64,000 bases of DNA from Daphnia pulex. Its lineage: Eukaryota > Arthropoda > Branchiopoda > Diplostraca > Daphniidae. The notes beneath the pieces are model-generated. The model was not told where the DNA came from and made no database searches. It was given only the letters and a program-made list of their open reading frames with translations. Made by a program: the position numbers and the translations under genes. Of the stretch, positions 1-14,570 are shown in pieces. The stretch spans positions 8,122,001 to 8,186,000 of the forward strand of contig NC_060017.1 in NCBI RefSeq assembly GCF_021134715.1, written 5' to 3'. How positions within the stretch are numbered: position 1 is the stretch's first letter; every line of letters starts with the position of its first letter.

Positions 1-435
1 TGATTTCCAAAGTGTTACATATTTCTTCCACTGTTTCAACATTCTCAAGTTTGTCTAAAAGAAATTTGGTGTCTGAATGTCCTTTTGGAATGTGTTCATC
101 TCCAATTCGACTGTAAAAAACATCCCCATTCCATAGAAGGATATTGCCACTTGAGTCTACCAATGGTTGTGGAACAGGAAAATCACCTTGTAGCCATAAG
201 GTATGGCCGGAAAATGTTGCTTTCCAAGATGTTGATAAGTCAATTTCAATTTCATGACTAGCATCTGGACCTCTTCGTTCCAGTACAACTTTATTTTCAT
301 TCTGCAGAAAAAAACAGTCTAGTTAATGCAAATTTATTCGACAAAAATTAAGTATAGTTTAGGTTAAGCAACCAGTTGTTTAGTGCACTTGTGATCCTCC
401 GACTTGGTTCTGACACATAATAGAATTCCACACAT
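1..435 (-). CDS. ASNSD1: Asparagine synthetase domain-containing protein 1, N-terminal part (partial)
   Basis: Two minus-strand exons (435-373 and 301-<1) join in phase 0 across a 71-nt GT-AG intron. The start is MCGI, the usual first residues of a class II glutamine amidotransferase, with Cys2 in the nucleophile position. Next come RRGPDAS and a GHTLWLQG...PQPLVDSSGNILLWNGDVF stretch that matches the ASNSD1 N-terminal domain as I remember it. The asparagine synthase-like domain must lie beyond the left edge. In vertebrates the ASNSD1 transcript also carries an upstream ORF (ASDURF); I looked upstream of the start and found nothing recognisable. Family assignment is firm; catalytic activity of ASNSD1 proteins is not established. 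Confidence 0.85.
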
Positions 436-1031
436 TTTCAGTCGATATCTTCAGTCTGTACAGCGTAACCTACACCTGTCGCGAGTCCACGACTAGCTTG
501 AATTTCCCCCAACATTGTCGTCTGCTTTTATTTATATTTCGAACAACAATGCCAGAGAACTTCTTGGTTAAATGAATTAAAAAAAAAGAACTGGTAAGAA
601 AATGGGGGGGGGGGGGTATACAGTATGTTTGGCATGCCCATGCCAAGAACAAACCCTTACAAAGCATAAAATGACTACACTAGCCGCAGATGAAGACGTC
701 CGGTAAAACTGTGATAACTTAACTGTACTCTGTACCAACGGTGTAGGTTACTGAGTATAATCTATCAAACCTTTCCCTATTCTGTGATCAGAACTTGAAT
801 TTTCATCTACATTACTCCTTCGTAATGTGGTAAATAAGAAGTAATTTGACAGATTTTTAATTTGTTTTCCAGTCACAGCATTGATACTTTCACCACCTTA
901 AAAGCAACTACTGGCCAACTAACTACGTAATAGCATAGCACCGCGAAATGCTTTAAAATATTCCGATTATTAAGCAAAAACAGTAGACGAATTAAAAGAC
1001 AAGTAACAATCGTAAATCAAATTTGATAATC
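436..1031. other. Non-coding stretch upstream of ASNSD1
   Basis: This should hold the ASNSD1 5' UTR and promoter. A likely 3' splice site (GCTGTACAG on the minus strand, just above 450) suggests a spliced 5' UTR. A G12 run sits near 605-616. I see no protein-coding signal here. Confidence 0.4.
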
Positions 1032-1037
1032 TTTATT
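1032..1037 (-). terminator. Poly(A) signal for the unidentified minus-strand locus
   Basis: AATAAA on the minus strand (tttatt on the plus strand) lies 5 nt after the stop codon of the open exon 1242-1042. Its position supports that exon being terminal. Confidence 0.45.
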
Positions 1038-1041
1038 CACA

Positions 1042-3659
1042 TCATCCAACAGAAACTAGACTAATGAACATTATGAAACACCTGGCGCCTTCATGTTTGT
1101 GCGTATGACCGATGCAACAAGGACAGCATTTCATTCTTGAATCACGTTTAAATCTATTAAAGTAAATAAAGTTGTTAACTACCCACAAATTAGCATGACT
1201 AAGTAGGACAGAATATGTAGCGTAGCTTTCCACTCCCCATGTCTACAGTACCAGACAAGACGAAGGATATACTACGTACTATTATTTTCGACAGCAGGGA
1301 TGTGTACAACTACAACAAGTAGAAACACCATAAATACTGCCGTCAAACGCAAATGGGAAAAATGAACCGAAGAATACCTGGATATTTGAAAACGCCAAAG
1401 AAAATCCAACCGAAACGTCAGCTCGGCACCAAACACCAACTGTACAAGAGACGAGGATTAAAAGTCTGCATAATATAGAGCAATAAATATTGCTCTTCAA
1501 CCCTTAGATTTCCTGTCAAGAATTGAACAGGAGACCTTACACGGAATAGCATTTTACTGTTCCCACCGTATACCAAAGAACAGCCATTTATGAGCATATC
1601 CAATCGGCTTAATTAGTGGGGTAAATACTGTTAGATGGTTACCAACCTGGAATAAGCCCCATCCGACTCATGGCAACGAATCGCCCTACAGGTCGACGTG
1701 CCTAAACAAGAAAAAGAAAAATTGTATTGTAGGAGAACTTGCTATGAAACTTGGTACAATGTCGAGTTCAACTCTCAAGTCTTCAAGAATTCTTCGAGAT
1801 TTGAAAACACCCATGCCAGAACGGCACAGACGCCTTCCACTCGAAGAATTTTTTATTTACCACCAAAGTAACGCCACAAACCGAGAAAAAGAGTAAGCCG
1901 CTGACTTTTCGGTGAAAAACACAATTTGATTCGAGTAAATATAATACCTGTCCATGCCTAATCCTCCCATTGACTTGCGACAGCCCATCCAACGGGAAAA
2001 ACACAAATCTGCAAAAGAGAAACCATTAGTATGGCATTCGGAGAACGTAACTCGATTTTTGATCAAAAAACAATTTCAGGGGTAAATCGCTCTTCAACGA
2101 CAAACTCAGAAGAGATGTCAGAAATTTTACGAATGTCATCATTGACAGAAAAGAAAACCACGTTATGCAACTCAATTACCGTGAAACAAATTCGCCTGCA
2201 TATTCGGTGGAACATAATTGGCACCCACTGCACAGCAGATATGCCACAACGACATTCTAGAACAAATGAAAAGAACTCAGTAAGTCGCAGCATTTTAAAT
2301 AAATCATAAATTGATGCAAATTTTTGATCAGTGGTAGTGACGAAACTTTAGATCTATCATTGAAATCTTCAAATTATAATTTGTATACATCATAAAGAAC
2401 AAGAACAAATCAAGATAATTATAAATTCATATTACCTTCAGTTTCACGTTCTAATGAAGTTCAAAGGTTTGATAGAGGAAACCCTGATTTCACTCAGCTT
2501 TCGTGTAGGAAGGGCCGTGTTGACGCCTACCTAACTAAAAGAATTCAACGAGATTAATACACCAAGTCAATTAACCTGGTCAATCTTTGCATTCAAATGT
2601 TTCCTCAGTCTCAATAAATCAGTTTATACCACCAGCTTTTTGTCTGGGATAAATGGTATCGTCACAGGAAGTAACTTATATCGTATAGAAAATAGCAAAC
2701 ACATACCTGCGGAATAAAAGAGCAATAGACCACCCGCTGTGGGAGACGCGACACACTGCCCCGCTAGAAGAGACCTATATAAATTCTAAAATTAGCAAGA
2801 ACCTACAACTCACCATCCAAGCATTGAAATGGAAATGTCAGAGTCATGCATGTCTAATATTTTGATTGACTTCATAATGCAACGTTGTGCAAGTCAGAAA
2901 GAATGATCATCACATAAATTAATCAGTACACAAACACAAACAACATTGATTACCTCTTAATGAAGCAAGCCAAGTAGATTTACTCCACAGGAAACCCACA
3001 AGGCCGAAACTGCCCAACACATGAATCATCAGAAAGAACTTATGACTGCAAAAATCCTGTATCCAGCAAGAAAATGAAAAATTAGAAGCCATTCCAAACA
3101 CTGTACATCACCCAGTATATAAGCTAATCAGATATGCAATAGTTTTTCCTCAAAGCGATCAGAACAGGTCTGTATTTGTCATCACGAAACAGAATCATGT
3201 GAAAATTAATTGTGAAATTACCTCCTTTTGAAGTTATGGTTTGGGAGATAAACCCATAACACCAAGCCCATTAACAGCAAACCAGTGATAGAATAAGATT
3301 CCTATGTCCTGTAAATACACAAAATTTCATGTGAGGTTCTGAAAGTGTTTCTGCTGAAAGCATGTAACAAAGTAACCTTAATAATTTTTCATTACCAACT
3401 TAAATATTTTTTCCCACAAAGGACACGTTTAACTAAGAAAAAAAACGAAGTATCTCAAAATAAAAAAAATGCTACACGTGTCTACAATTTCATTTTAAGA
3501 TTAGACTGAAATCACTGAATGTTCTATATGACACTCAAATATTTTGAAACAGGACATTTGCTATCAAATTTAAAAATATATAACTTAATCTAATCTACTA
3601 TTAAGTTAAAGAAAATGTCTGAAACAACTTACCCGATCTTGGTTAAGATACGCAGCCAT
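1042..3659 (-). CDS. Unidentified spliced gene candidate
   Basis: This locus is a string of minus-strand segments bounded by good splice sites. The 3' half is the convincing part: 2008-1948 (61 nt), 1701-1647 (55), 1439-1378 (62) and 1242-1042 (201) join in consistent phases (2, 0, 1, 0) with no stop until TAA/TGA-type termination at 1042. An AATAAA on the minus strand follows at 1037-1032. Upstream candidates are 3659-3633 (ATG, MAAYLNQDR, then GTAAGT), 3308-3222, 3045-2954 (strongly hydrophobic, LMIHVLGSFGLVGFLW), 2853-2814, 2774-2707 and 2530-2436. I could not link the two halves in a single frame, because several upstream segments have stops when joined in order. It may be one membrane protein with exons I have mis-bounded, two genes, or partly spliced 5' UTR of ASNSD1. 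No family was recognised. Confidence 0.3.
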
Positions 3660-5337
3660 GCTGCTCCCAATGTAACAATGGCCGAGCCACGAGACGAATT
3701 GATCGTTGGTACAGAAATTCAGCAAGAAAGAAACCTTTGTCGAGAAATGGGGGCAAGGAACCCCCAGGGTTGTGGTACAGCATTGCCATATCAAACCAAA
3801 CAAAATGCCTGTGCGCCAGTGCGCGGCAAATATAAAAATTTAAAAAAAGCAAAATTTACTTGTTGTTGACTTGTGGAGTCGGGAGCGTGGTTGTAATACA
3901 AATTTAGTATAGTCTACTATAAACAGAATTAAAACGAACAATTAAAAAAAAAATTAACTCCGTAATAATTAGTTCTTATATATGAAATTCTTTGTACAAG
4001 CTCTGGTACATGCCACAATTACTAAGTGATTCACAAATTTCTTGAACACTGTTCCCAAGCAAAAATCGTCGAGTCTTCCATTAATAATTCTCTTTCTATG
4101 GTGGCAATGGCTCCAACATTGAAAGTGGCCAAAATTCACACGTTACACGGTTACACTCCTTTCGTTGATTTGTTTTTGTAAGTGTATCAACACTATCATG
4201 GTTGACAGCACCAAGGACACTCTAGTCTAGACTCGCACTCTAGACCTTATTTAGCCAAACGTTAAACTGAAATACCAATTGTCTTTATTGAACTGAAGTG
4301 TAAATTCAGCTATGATGATACAATCAATAAACATAGGCTATCGTCTGACAACGGCTTTTTTCATTAGATAGATATGTCATCATGTCAATTAAGCTTAGGT
4401 TAAGTTACTGTATTTTCCGAATAATATTGCTAGTAAATTGCCTTAAGTATTATTTTCCTTGGTACCACAAATAAGTTTTATAGAATGAAGAACCTCGCAC
4501 GGATAAAGGTATTAGAAAAAGATTTATTAAATGAGTAGACAGCGACATTCTATAGAGTACCAACGCGACGGTACACATAATAATACGCCGAAAGGATGCT
4601 GTGAAATGAAGTTGAAGTGATTTTGGGTCGGGGCTGAAAGGGTGAATAGAAGAAACCCCACACAAATTCAAACACAAAAAGAAAAAAAGTTACGCAGAGA
4701 TGTCATTAGGAAAGACAATCCCTCCACCGAACAGAGACACACATACAAGACTGGCGATCGATTAGAAGGAAAGACAAAAAAAATGCGTTACATAAAGACA
4801 GTAAAGAGTGGTCTAGTTGTGTCTTCTGAGATAGAAAGGTGTGGGTATAGTATCTAGAAGGGGGGCGGCTCAGCATACAATTTCGTTCCCGATTCTAGTT
4901 CTTCGTAGATGATACCTAAAGATTTCTTATTCTTGAGCTGTCCTCACGCGACAGACAGTAATGAAGGATAAGGGAACGACCATATTAATCCGATCTGATT
5001 CTTTTTTTTGTTTGTTTGTTTTTTTTTTAGCTTATACAACGTACAACAAAAATCCCTCCACACCGGAAAAAACATGAAGTGCGGTTTATGAGATCGTGGC
5101 GGGTGCGCGACCAAAGTCCAAAACGGGGGAAGAATTGGTGTTTTAAAAAATAATAATAAAAAAAAAATCGATTTGATTGATTTATATTTGAAGGGGCCTT
5201 TCCGAGTTTGAAAATTCTAAAAAATTTTGGTAGTGGCGGGACGATGAAAAATGCTTCGCTTAAAAAAATGGAGCGTTGTGGGAGGGAAGGAAATTTTTAA
5301 CTGTAGTTGTTGTGTCAGATAGGATGATTTCTTGCTC
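3660..5337. other. Intergenic region and probable H3.3 3' UTR
   Basis: Nothing coding was recognised. The part next to 5337 should be 3' UTR of the H3.3 gene, since replacement histone mRNAs are polyadenylated and have UTRs. Possible minus-strand AATAAA signals lie at about 4518-4523 and 4284-4289. Long A and T runs occur near 5008-5031 and 5146-5167. Confidence 0.35.
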
Positions 5338-5880
<543 letters not shown>

Positions 5881-6475
5881 TTAACTGTTTAAATCTGAAA
5901 AGAATAAAATGAATTAATTGATTTATCAAAATGCTTTAAATTCAAAAGAAGCACTAGTGAAAACAAATCACTTGAATATAGATGTAACTTTTCTGAATAT
6001 CTCACTAATGTAAAATGAAGAAAACCTTAGAGAATTTCCTTGAATATGCAAAAAGAAACGCATAGAACACTAGGAATCTAAAAACAAACTAAAAGGGATC
6101 GATGACTCAACACATTGGCTGTCAAACAACTTGGGCCGCTTTGGCGGGAAAATGGGTACACAAAATACAATGTGGCAACCACGGCGCTATTACTATCGAT
6201 TCATAGGGAGAGAAAAAACTAACGCGTCCTGGGAAAAATGCTTCTCTCCTTCTACAACTAGATACAGGGCTTGGCCGATGAACCCCATTCCAGAGACGAA
6301 CGGCGAAATACCCAGAAACGACACAAATTTCAAACAGAACTTTCAACACCACTTCACAACCAATTCGGGTTTAAAAAACACTTAATCGAATCTAGAGAAT
6401 TCACTCTTCCTGAAGGCAGTTACAAAGATTGAGTTTAACATGATTAAATAGGTGAAACTTTAATTGAGAACTTAC

Positions 6476-6545
6476 CACACGTAGTACTTGGGGTCTGCAC
6501 TCTCGGAACACCTTACGAACAATGGCGACCGTTTTCGTTTTTGGA
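6476..6545 (-). other. H3.3 5' UTR exon (approximate upstream limit)
   Basis: A consensus donor GTAAGTTC on the minus strand ends this exon at 6476. The acceptor TTTTCAG that ends the intron lies just above the H3.3 start codon. The exon is GC-richer than its surroundings. The transcription start is not defined by a TATA box. Confidence 0.5.
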
Positions 6546-7299
6546 GGCCAGGACGACGCCTTAGGGGTATCCCGCTCTATCTCCCCACCCCCCTCTACGC
6601 AGGCGCGCCAAGAAACTTGCAGATATTTCCCCCTAACGGATGAATTTCAAACACAAACAAAGAAATAAAACTATTTTGCTATTTTGTATATCAACCGTTT
6701 TACTGCATATGCTGCTAGCCGTGCTAGGGCCTGATAATAATCAGCAGAGCAACTTTAAATGATTTTTTAAAAAAATTAATGAATTAGCCATTATCTGGTC
6801 TTATTAAATAATAATAGTGAGGTGAATGGTAGAAGAATTGCTTATTCCCAAACCTTTCTGTCTTATTGCGAAACTGACCTATATTACGAAACAGGGGCCA
6901 GGCTGTGATTACGACATCTTGATTAACTATTACCTGGCGGAATATTTCGCTTGCTGTTGTAATAGCTAAAAACCCTTTCATTTTTGTAAAAATTGCTCAT
7001 CAACATTGATTGAATACTTTGAAAGGTATACGAGAAAGGAGCAAAAAGACGAGTCTCATGTCACGTAGACTGAACAATTTAAAAACGGCAAAATTGGTCG
7101 TCGTATGCGCTAATTATTCTTAATGCGCAAGTTATTCTCACCCTTTGATTTCAGAAATCAATAAGGAAAATTCTTGTTAAAATTCTATATTCTTTTAATA
7201 CAATGTATTTACTATTTAGTGGTTTAATACGTATTTATTAAATATGGCACTTTGCGTAGAGGCTAGCACAGCAGAAGCAGACTGGCAGGGTTGTTTACA
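6546..7299. other. Divergent intergenic region between H3.3 and MED9
   Basis: Head-to-head spacer holding the promoters of H3.3 (minus) and MED9 (plus). It is AT-rich, and I recognise no coding sequence, repeat or core promoter motif in it. Confidence 0.4.
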
Positions 7300-7812
7300 A
7301 TGGCGACGCAATTAGTTGAGGGAGGAGACTTTGACTTGCTGTCTACTATATACGACATAATAAAAAGGTATAAATAGCTTATTTTTTTTGTTTTGCTGGA
7401 CGAAGAAAATACGTTTCCAATCACTACATTTATAGTGTCGAAAAAGAACAGCAAGATAACGCCCAAAAGCAGAAAGATAGCCAAGAAGCTGGTCAAAAAG
7501 TTCTGGAATTACAAAGAAAGTTGGATCACGCAAGAGAAGTGGTAAGAGTCTCTCAGAAGTCACTCATTGTAGTGGTTGTTTTAATGTGTTTAAAGAATGA
7601 ATTCAATTATAGATATGAGTTTAAACAAATTGTGTTATTAATCACAGGTTAAAAAGCTTCCCGGAATTGAACTCAGTAAAGACGAACAACTGCTACAAAT
7701 TGATTTACTTAGAAGACAACTCACACTGAAAAGAGATCTTCTGAACAAATACAGATTGATTACTTCTTTTGATCGTGAAGCTCAGTCAGAGTTTCAAATT
7801 CATCAACATTAA
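7300..7812 (+). CDS. MED9: Mediator complex subunit 9
   Basis: Three exons (7300-7367, 7436-7541, 7648-7812) encode 112 aa. The N-terminal part holds the short motif YDIIK, followed by a charged linker and then a coiled-coil region, KKLPGIELSKDEQ...LRRQLTLKRDLLNKYRLI. This matches the C-terminal MED9 signature (MPGI.LS.E.Q...L..Q...K..LL.KYK). MED9 is a small middle-module subunit of Mediator in the nucleus. The stop codon lies only 2 nt before the ATG of the next cistron, and no polyadenylation signal separates them, so both products probably come from one mRNA. Confidence 0.82.
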
Positions 7813-7814
7813 TT

Positions 7815-8066
7815 ATGGTTTTCCGTTACTTTTTCAATTACTTTGCCAACAACCCACAAGTAATTGAAAAACTCTCCGATTCCTACCCTGTGCGTCGCGC
7901 CGCCCGACTCACTGTTTATTTGTACCACAAGGGTAAGACTTTGGGAGAAGGCGTTATTCAAGAAAAACTAAAGGACGGAGCAGGGAGAGTTAGTTCATTT
8001 CATGGAAGATTCAAAGAGGAACTCAAGCAAGGAATGAAAGAAATTAAAGATGCTAAAAAAAGGTGA
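7815..8066 (+). CDS. NCBP2AS2: NCBP2AS2-like small protein, second cistron
   Basis: This 83-aa uninterrupted ORF begins MVFRYFFNYFANNPQVIEKL and continues SDSYPVRRAARLTVYLYHKGK. That matches the N-terminus of the vertebrate NCBP2AS2 protein (MVLRRLL...SPQLVERLSES.PIRRAAQLT). The C-terminus is basic and lysine-rich. Function is not established; the amphipathic, arginine-bearing N-terminus would suit mitochondrial targeting (inference). It lies wholly in the last exon of MED9, 2 nt after that stop codon, and is followed by AATAAA at 8111. It has no promoter space of its own. Confidence 0.78.
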   Translation: MVFRYFFNYFANNPQVIEKLSDSYPVRRAARLTVYLYHKGKTLGEGVIQEKLKDGAGRVSSFHGRFKEELKQGMKEIKDAKKR

Positions 8067-8110
8067 CCAAGATCTTCCAAGAATTGTGTATTTCTTTTAC
8101 TTGTATTGTC

Positions 8111-8116
8111 AATAAA
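8111..8116 (+). terminator. Poly(A) signal of the MED9/NCBP2AS2 transcript
   Basis: AATAAA, 45 nt after the NCBP2AS2-like stop codon. It is the first such signal after MED9 on this strand. Confidence 0.65.
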
Positions 8117-8235
8117 GTAGTGCTGCTGCATCAAGTTTCTTGATTAAAACATGTAAATTTAAAGAGAGAGATCCGAGAGGTGATTGTTAACCCAGCAACC
8201 CTTGACATGACACAGCTATAACGAGGATTTTAAGA

Positions 8236-11008
<2,773 letters not shown>

Positions 11009-12584
11009 GGTCAAAACTATGTTGATTCTATAAATATAATTTGAAAAAACAGAAACACTTTACATGGGCAAACTACAGAAGCTGCAACAGCTGTTATTTA
11101 GATTCCCAATAATTTACACAGATCCCCCCCAAGGCTTGTAATAAAACTCAGAAAAATGAAACAACAAAACTCACGTGATAACAAATGACGAAATTAAACC
11201 TACTCATAGGATGAAACTTGGTTACATGCACACAGACAGGGGATCACAGCCTCGCAGTGTCAATAACGAAAAGTATTCGGTTGAATTCTCTTGAAAAACT
11301 CGCTTTGTTGTTGTGTTGTATTTTCCCCAACCTCCAACTCCAACTCAGCCAACTTCCTACTACTACTACTGCTTCGAACTAGGAAGCATCTACTAGCTAC
11401 CATTAACACTTTGCATTTTATGCTATTTTCACTATTTTTATTTGAAATTTGAAAACAAAACAAAACAAACTCAGTGACTCCCTGACTTAGTCAGACTTAG
11501 TCATGGCGGTTGAATATATATTTCCAGCGGATGGTTTCTCGCACAACATTTCTCTCCACTGTCAGACACAAGTCTGAGAAACTTGTTTTATACCCGGTCG
11601 AGTGGTCGACATACTCGACATCCTGGACTGATGCAATACAAACCACTATTGTATGTCGTAGGCTACTAAGTCGTACTAAAGGAGGAAACCCTCCCCACCT
11701 TCCCCCCAAAAAATGTGTTTATTGTTTTGGTATTAGGATGATGAAATACTTTGCCAAGCAAATGACACTTTAAGATAATTTGTCAGCCAACTAAGATTAG
11801 GATATTCTATTCTAAGACTTATAAAAGATTGAAAGCATAAAAAGATAACTACATGATCACACCTTCTGTTTCATCTCGTATACTTCGTATAAACATTCAC
11901 ACAAGAACATGAATTTCAAGAGGCAGATAGGTATCGTATATGATAAGGTCTAAGATATAAACGAGAAAAGGGTAGCCAACATTAGGAGGTCTGCGTCGCG
12001 TTGCACATTCAAACGTATTGATGGCCCGCCGATTTTTTCTGTTTTTTAGAAAGACACGAAGAAATCTTGCTTTTGTAAAGTACTGCAAAAGAAATGACAA
12101 AATCAAGAAAAATCGATTTGACGGAAGGACGCTGCATGACAAGCCAGGCTAAAGCTCCTTATTCAGAAATAATCGATATCAACAAAATATCGTTCCGCAA
12201 AGTCGCGGATATAAATGTATCCATTTCGCCGCAAAAGGGTACATGTACAATAATGGATTGAAAGCAATACAACAAAAAAGGGCGAAAAAGATTTGGGAGG
12301 GATAAACGATTGTTTAATGTATAGCAGAGTGCAAAACGAGCATTCCGCACATACAAAGAGAGATAGAAAAAAAAATTTTGAAATAATTTTCGAGACAGGA
12401 GCGTTAATTCAAAGTATTCAAACTAGACGAACGAAAGCTGACGCAGTTGTCGTTCCAACCTTGATTCTTTCCTTCTTCTAAAGGAGACTAAATGAACTCG
12501 CTCGTGCCTCTTCCGACTTTTTGTTGCGTTCCGAAATTTTGACACAACAAGGGTTGGCGCACTCCTTTCGTTCGTTTTGCAGCA
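11009..12584. other. Intergenic region: GTPBP1 5' side and ariadne-1 3' UTR
   Basis: Near 11030 the minus strand shows TTTATAG, an acceptor for a GTPBP1 5' UTR intron. A possible donor is GTGAGTTT near 11172. The part below 12584 should carry the ariadne-1 3' UTR; one minus-strand AATAAA lies at 11718-11723. ORFs here have no recognisable content. Confidence 0.35.
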
Positions 12585-14570
12585 TTAGTCATTGTACTCC
12601 CACCACTCCTTGTCATAACCCTCGTAAACGTGTTCAGCCAATACTCTTCTCCGGCTGTCACAGTATCTGTATTTATCTTGGACCTTCTGTTTGATATCGA
12701 CGAGGTTCTCTTGCGTGATGTCGCGTTCAAGATATTCAGAAAGCTTCTCAGTTGCCGTTTCCAAATCTCTCTGATTGTCCTGCATGAGCAATAAATGTGT
12801 ATCGATATTAATTCGACGTCGTCTACAATGTGAGCAGCAAACGTACCTCAAAAATGACTGACTGATTATTTTTCTTTAGATAGTAGGCGAACACGTAGGT
12901 GTACATCAAAGTCTGTCGGCATTGGCACAGAATGTCAACGGCCTTTTTCAAGAATTGCACCTAGAATACAAGAGCAGAATGTCAGTTTGGTTTGTCAGTC
13001 TCCACTGTAACGATCTTCTTACCTCAATCCATGACATGTTGTGCTGCTGCATTTCCTCCATCTTCTCCTTAACGGTGGCGTAATGCTTGTGCTCCAGACG
13101 AAGCGACTGCATGTGATTCATGTAGCGATTGCAGTAAAAGAGGTAACGCTGCAGCGCCGCCCTTGAGCGCTCTTGGGCATCTCTAGCTGCTCGGGCCTCG
13201 TCTTCGTCGTAACGATTGCAATTGTACCTATCGTTTTTAAATTTAAAATTAGCAAAATGAAATTTCACATGGTCAAACTGGACTCACCAAGATGTTCCAT
13301 GAGGCTCCCATGGTCCGAGACAAACCCAGCAAAATTCGGTTTTACAATGAGAGTTTTTGCAAACCATGTGATTGCATCCTCCATCTTTTTCAATCGTAGC
13401 TTTGCATTTAGGGCATTCCTATAATACGAAAAATAACAGGAAATGAATGATTGCAATAACACTTACGATCAATCATCAAGTCGCTCTATACCTTGGTGTT
13501 AGCTGCAATCCAATTGGAAGTTTCAGAGTCATCGTCACACTTTTTTATCCACTTCCGGAGAAGTGTGCAGCGAACTGGCTCGTGCCAATTGTTACCACAT
13601 GCAAAACAGAACGTATGTCCGCAACGACAAGTAACTGGACGTGATTCGACGTGCTGAACTCGAAGAACACTGCTACAATCCGGACTTGGGCACCACCTTA
13701 ATAATCGATTACACTGCAACGAACAAGATACATTTACTTAATAATGACCATGTTTTAACAAAACAATGTAACAAAAACAACATACCTCCACAAAGCTATT
13801 GGTGATGAGATGTTGATACTTGAGTCGTACTTTGGCGTCAGGTACGAGTTTCATGACAGTGGCATCATCAATAAGAATTTCACAATTGTGAGCGGCACAA
13901 GATATGGTTTGGCCGATACCTTCTGACATGATCTTAGTGGTGAGATATTCGGCCCAGCACGAGACGCAAAACCGGTGCCCACACTCCAATCCAGACATCA
14001 CAGACGAAGGTAAGGTTGATAAACAAATCTAGAGCAAAATAAGACGCATGTTGGAAGGTTCGAGTCTTTCACAAAAATGCCCACAAAAACGCACCTCACA
14101 CTCTTCGACACTTGGACCTGCACGGCGCTGATCTTTCTTGGCAACTTTAGCTGGAACTGCAGCTTTGGCAAATGGACTTGCAACGTGAGCTTCTGTGAAA
14201 AGTTTTTCTGGATCGCCATCATAGTATCTCTCCATTAGTTTCTCTTTATCCCAACGAAAATGGTTAAGCAACATTCGAATCACAGTGGAGGGCATCTGCA
14301 AGAAAGCCATTTCATTATTTACATAGTCGATGCCAATCAAAATAGTAATATACATACCTCAACAACTATGTTAACTTCTTTCATACACTCATTCATGTGC
14401 TGAAGAATTTGTTCAGTGGTCAGAACTTCGTATGGATATTCATCGAGTTCTTGCCTGTCTTTGGGATTATTGGGTTCTTCTACCATTGCAAACTCAACAT
14501 CATCATCGCCACTGGACTCGTTACCAGAATCATCATAATCATCGTACATTATTTCCTCATCAGAATCCAT
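12585..14570 (-). CDS. ari-1: Ariadne-1, RBR E3 ubiquitin ligase
   Basis: Eight exons give 507 aa (fly ari-1 is of similar size): 14570-14358, 14295-14095, 14028-13786, 13713-13492, 13418-13288, 13227-13023, 12960-12847, 12779-12585. The N-terminus is acidic ([14 protein letters not shown]) and is followed by the UBA-like region. RING1 is [12 protein letters not shown] with [12 protein letters not shown]. The IBR region has [16 protein letters not shown]2 carries CNHMVCK, which includes the catalytic cysteine that accepts ubiquitin from the E2. The Ariadne domain ends KEWWEYND. The protein works with Nedd8-activated cullin-RING ligases. An acceptor just above the ATG (TTTTCAG) shows a 5' UTR intron. 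Confidence 0.96.

Noticed and set aside
605-616. Poly-G run, and a similar run near 19017-19028
   Set aside because: Simple homopolymers without flanking structure; possible quadruplex or sequencing-quality issue, but not annotated as elements.
436-1041. ASDURF-like upstream ORF expected before ASNSD1
   Set aside because: Looked for a prefoldin-like coiled-coil ORF in this interval and found none.
2031-2309. 92-aa plus-strand ORF
   Set aside because: No family content and overlaps the splice-bounded minus-strand segments of the unidentified locus.
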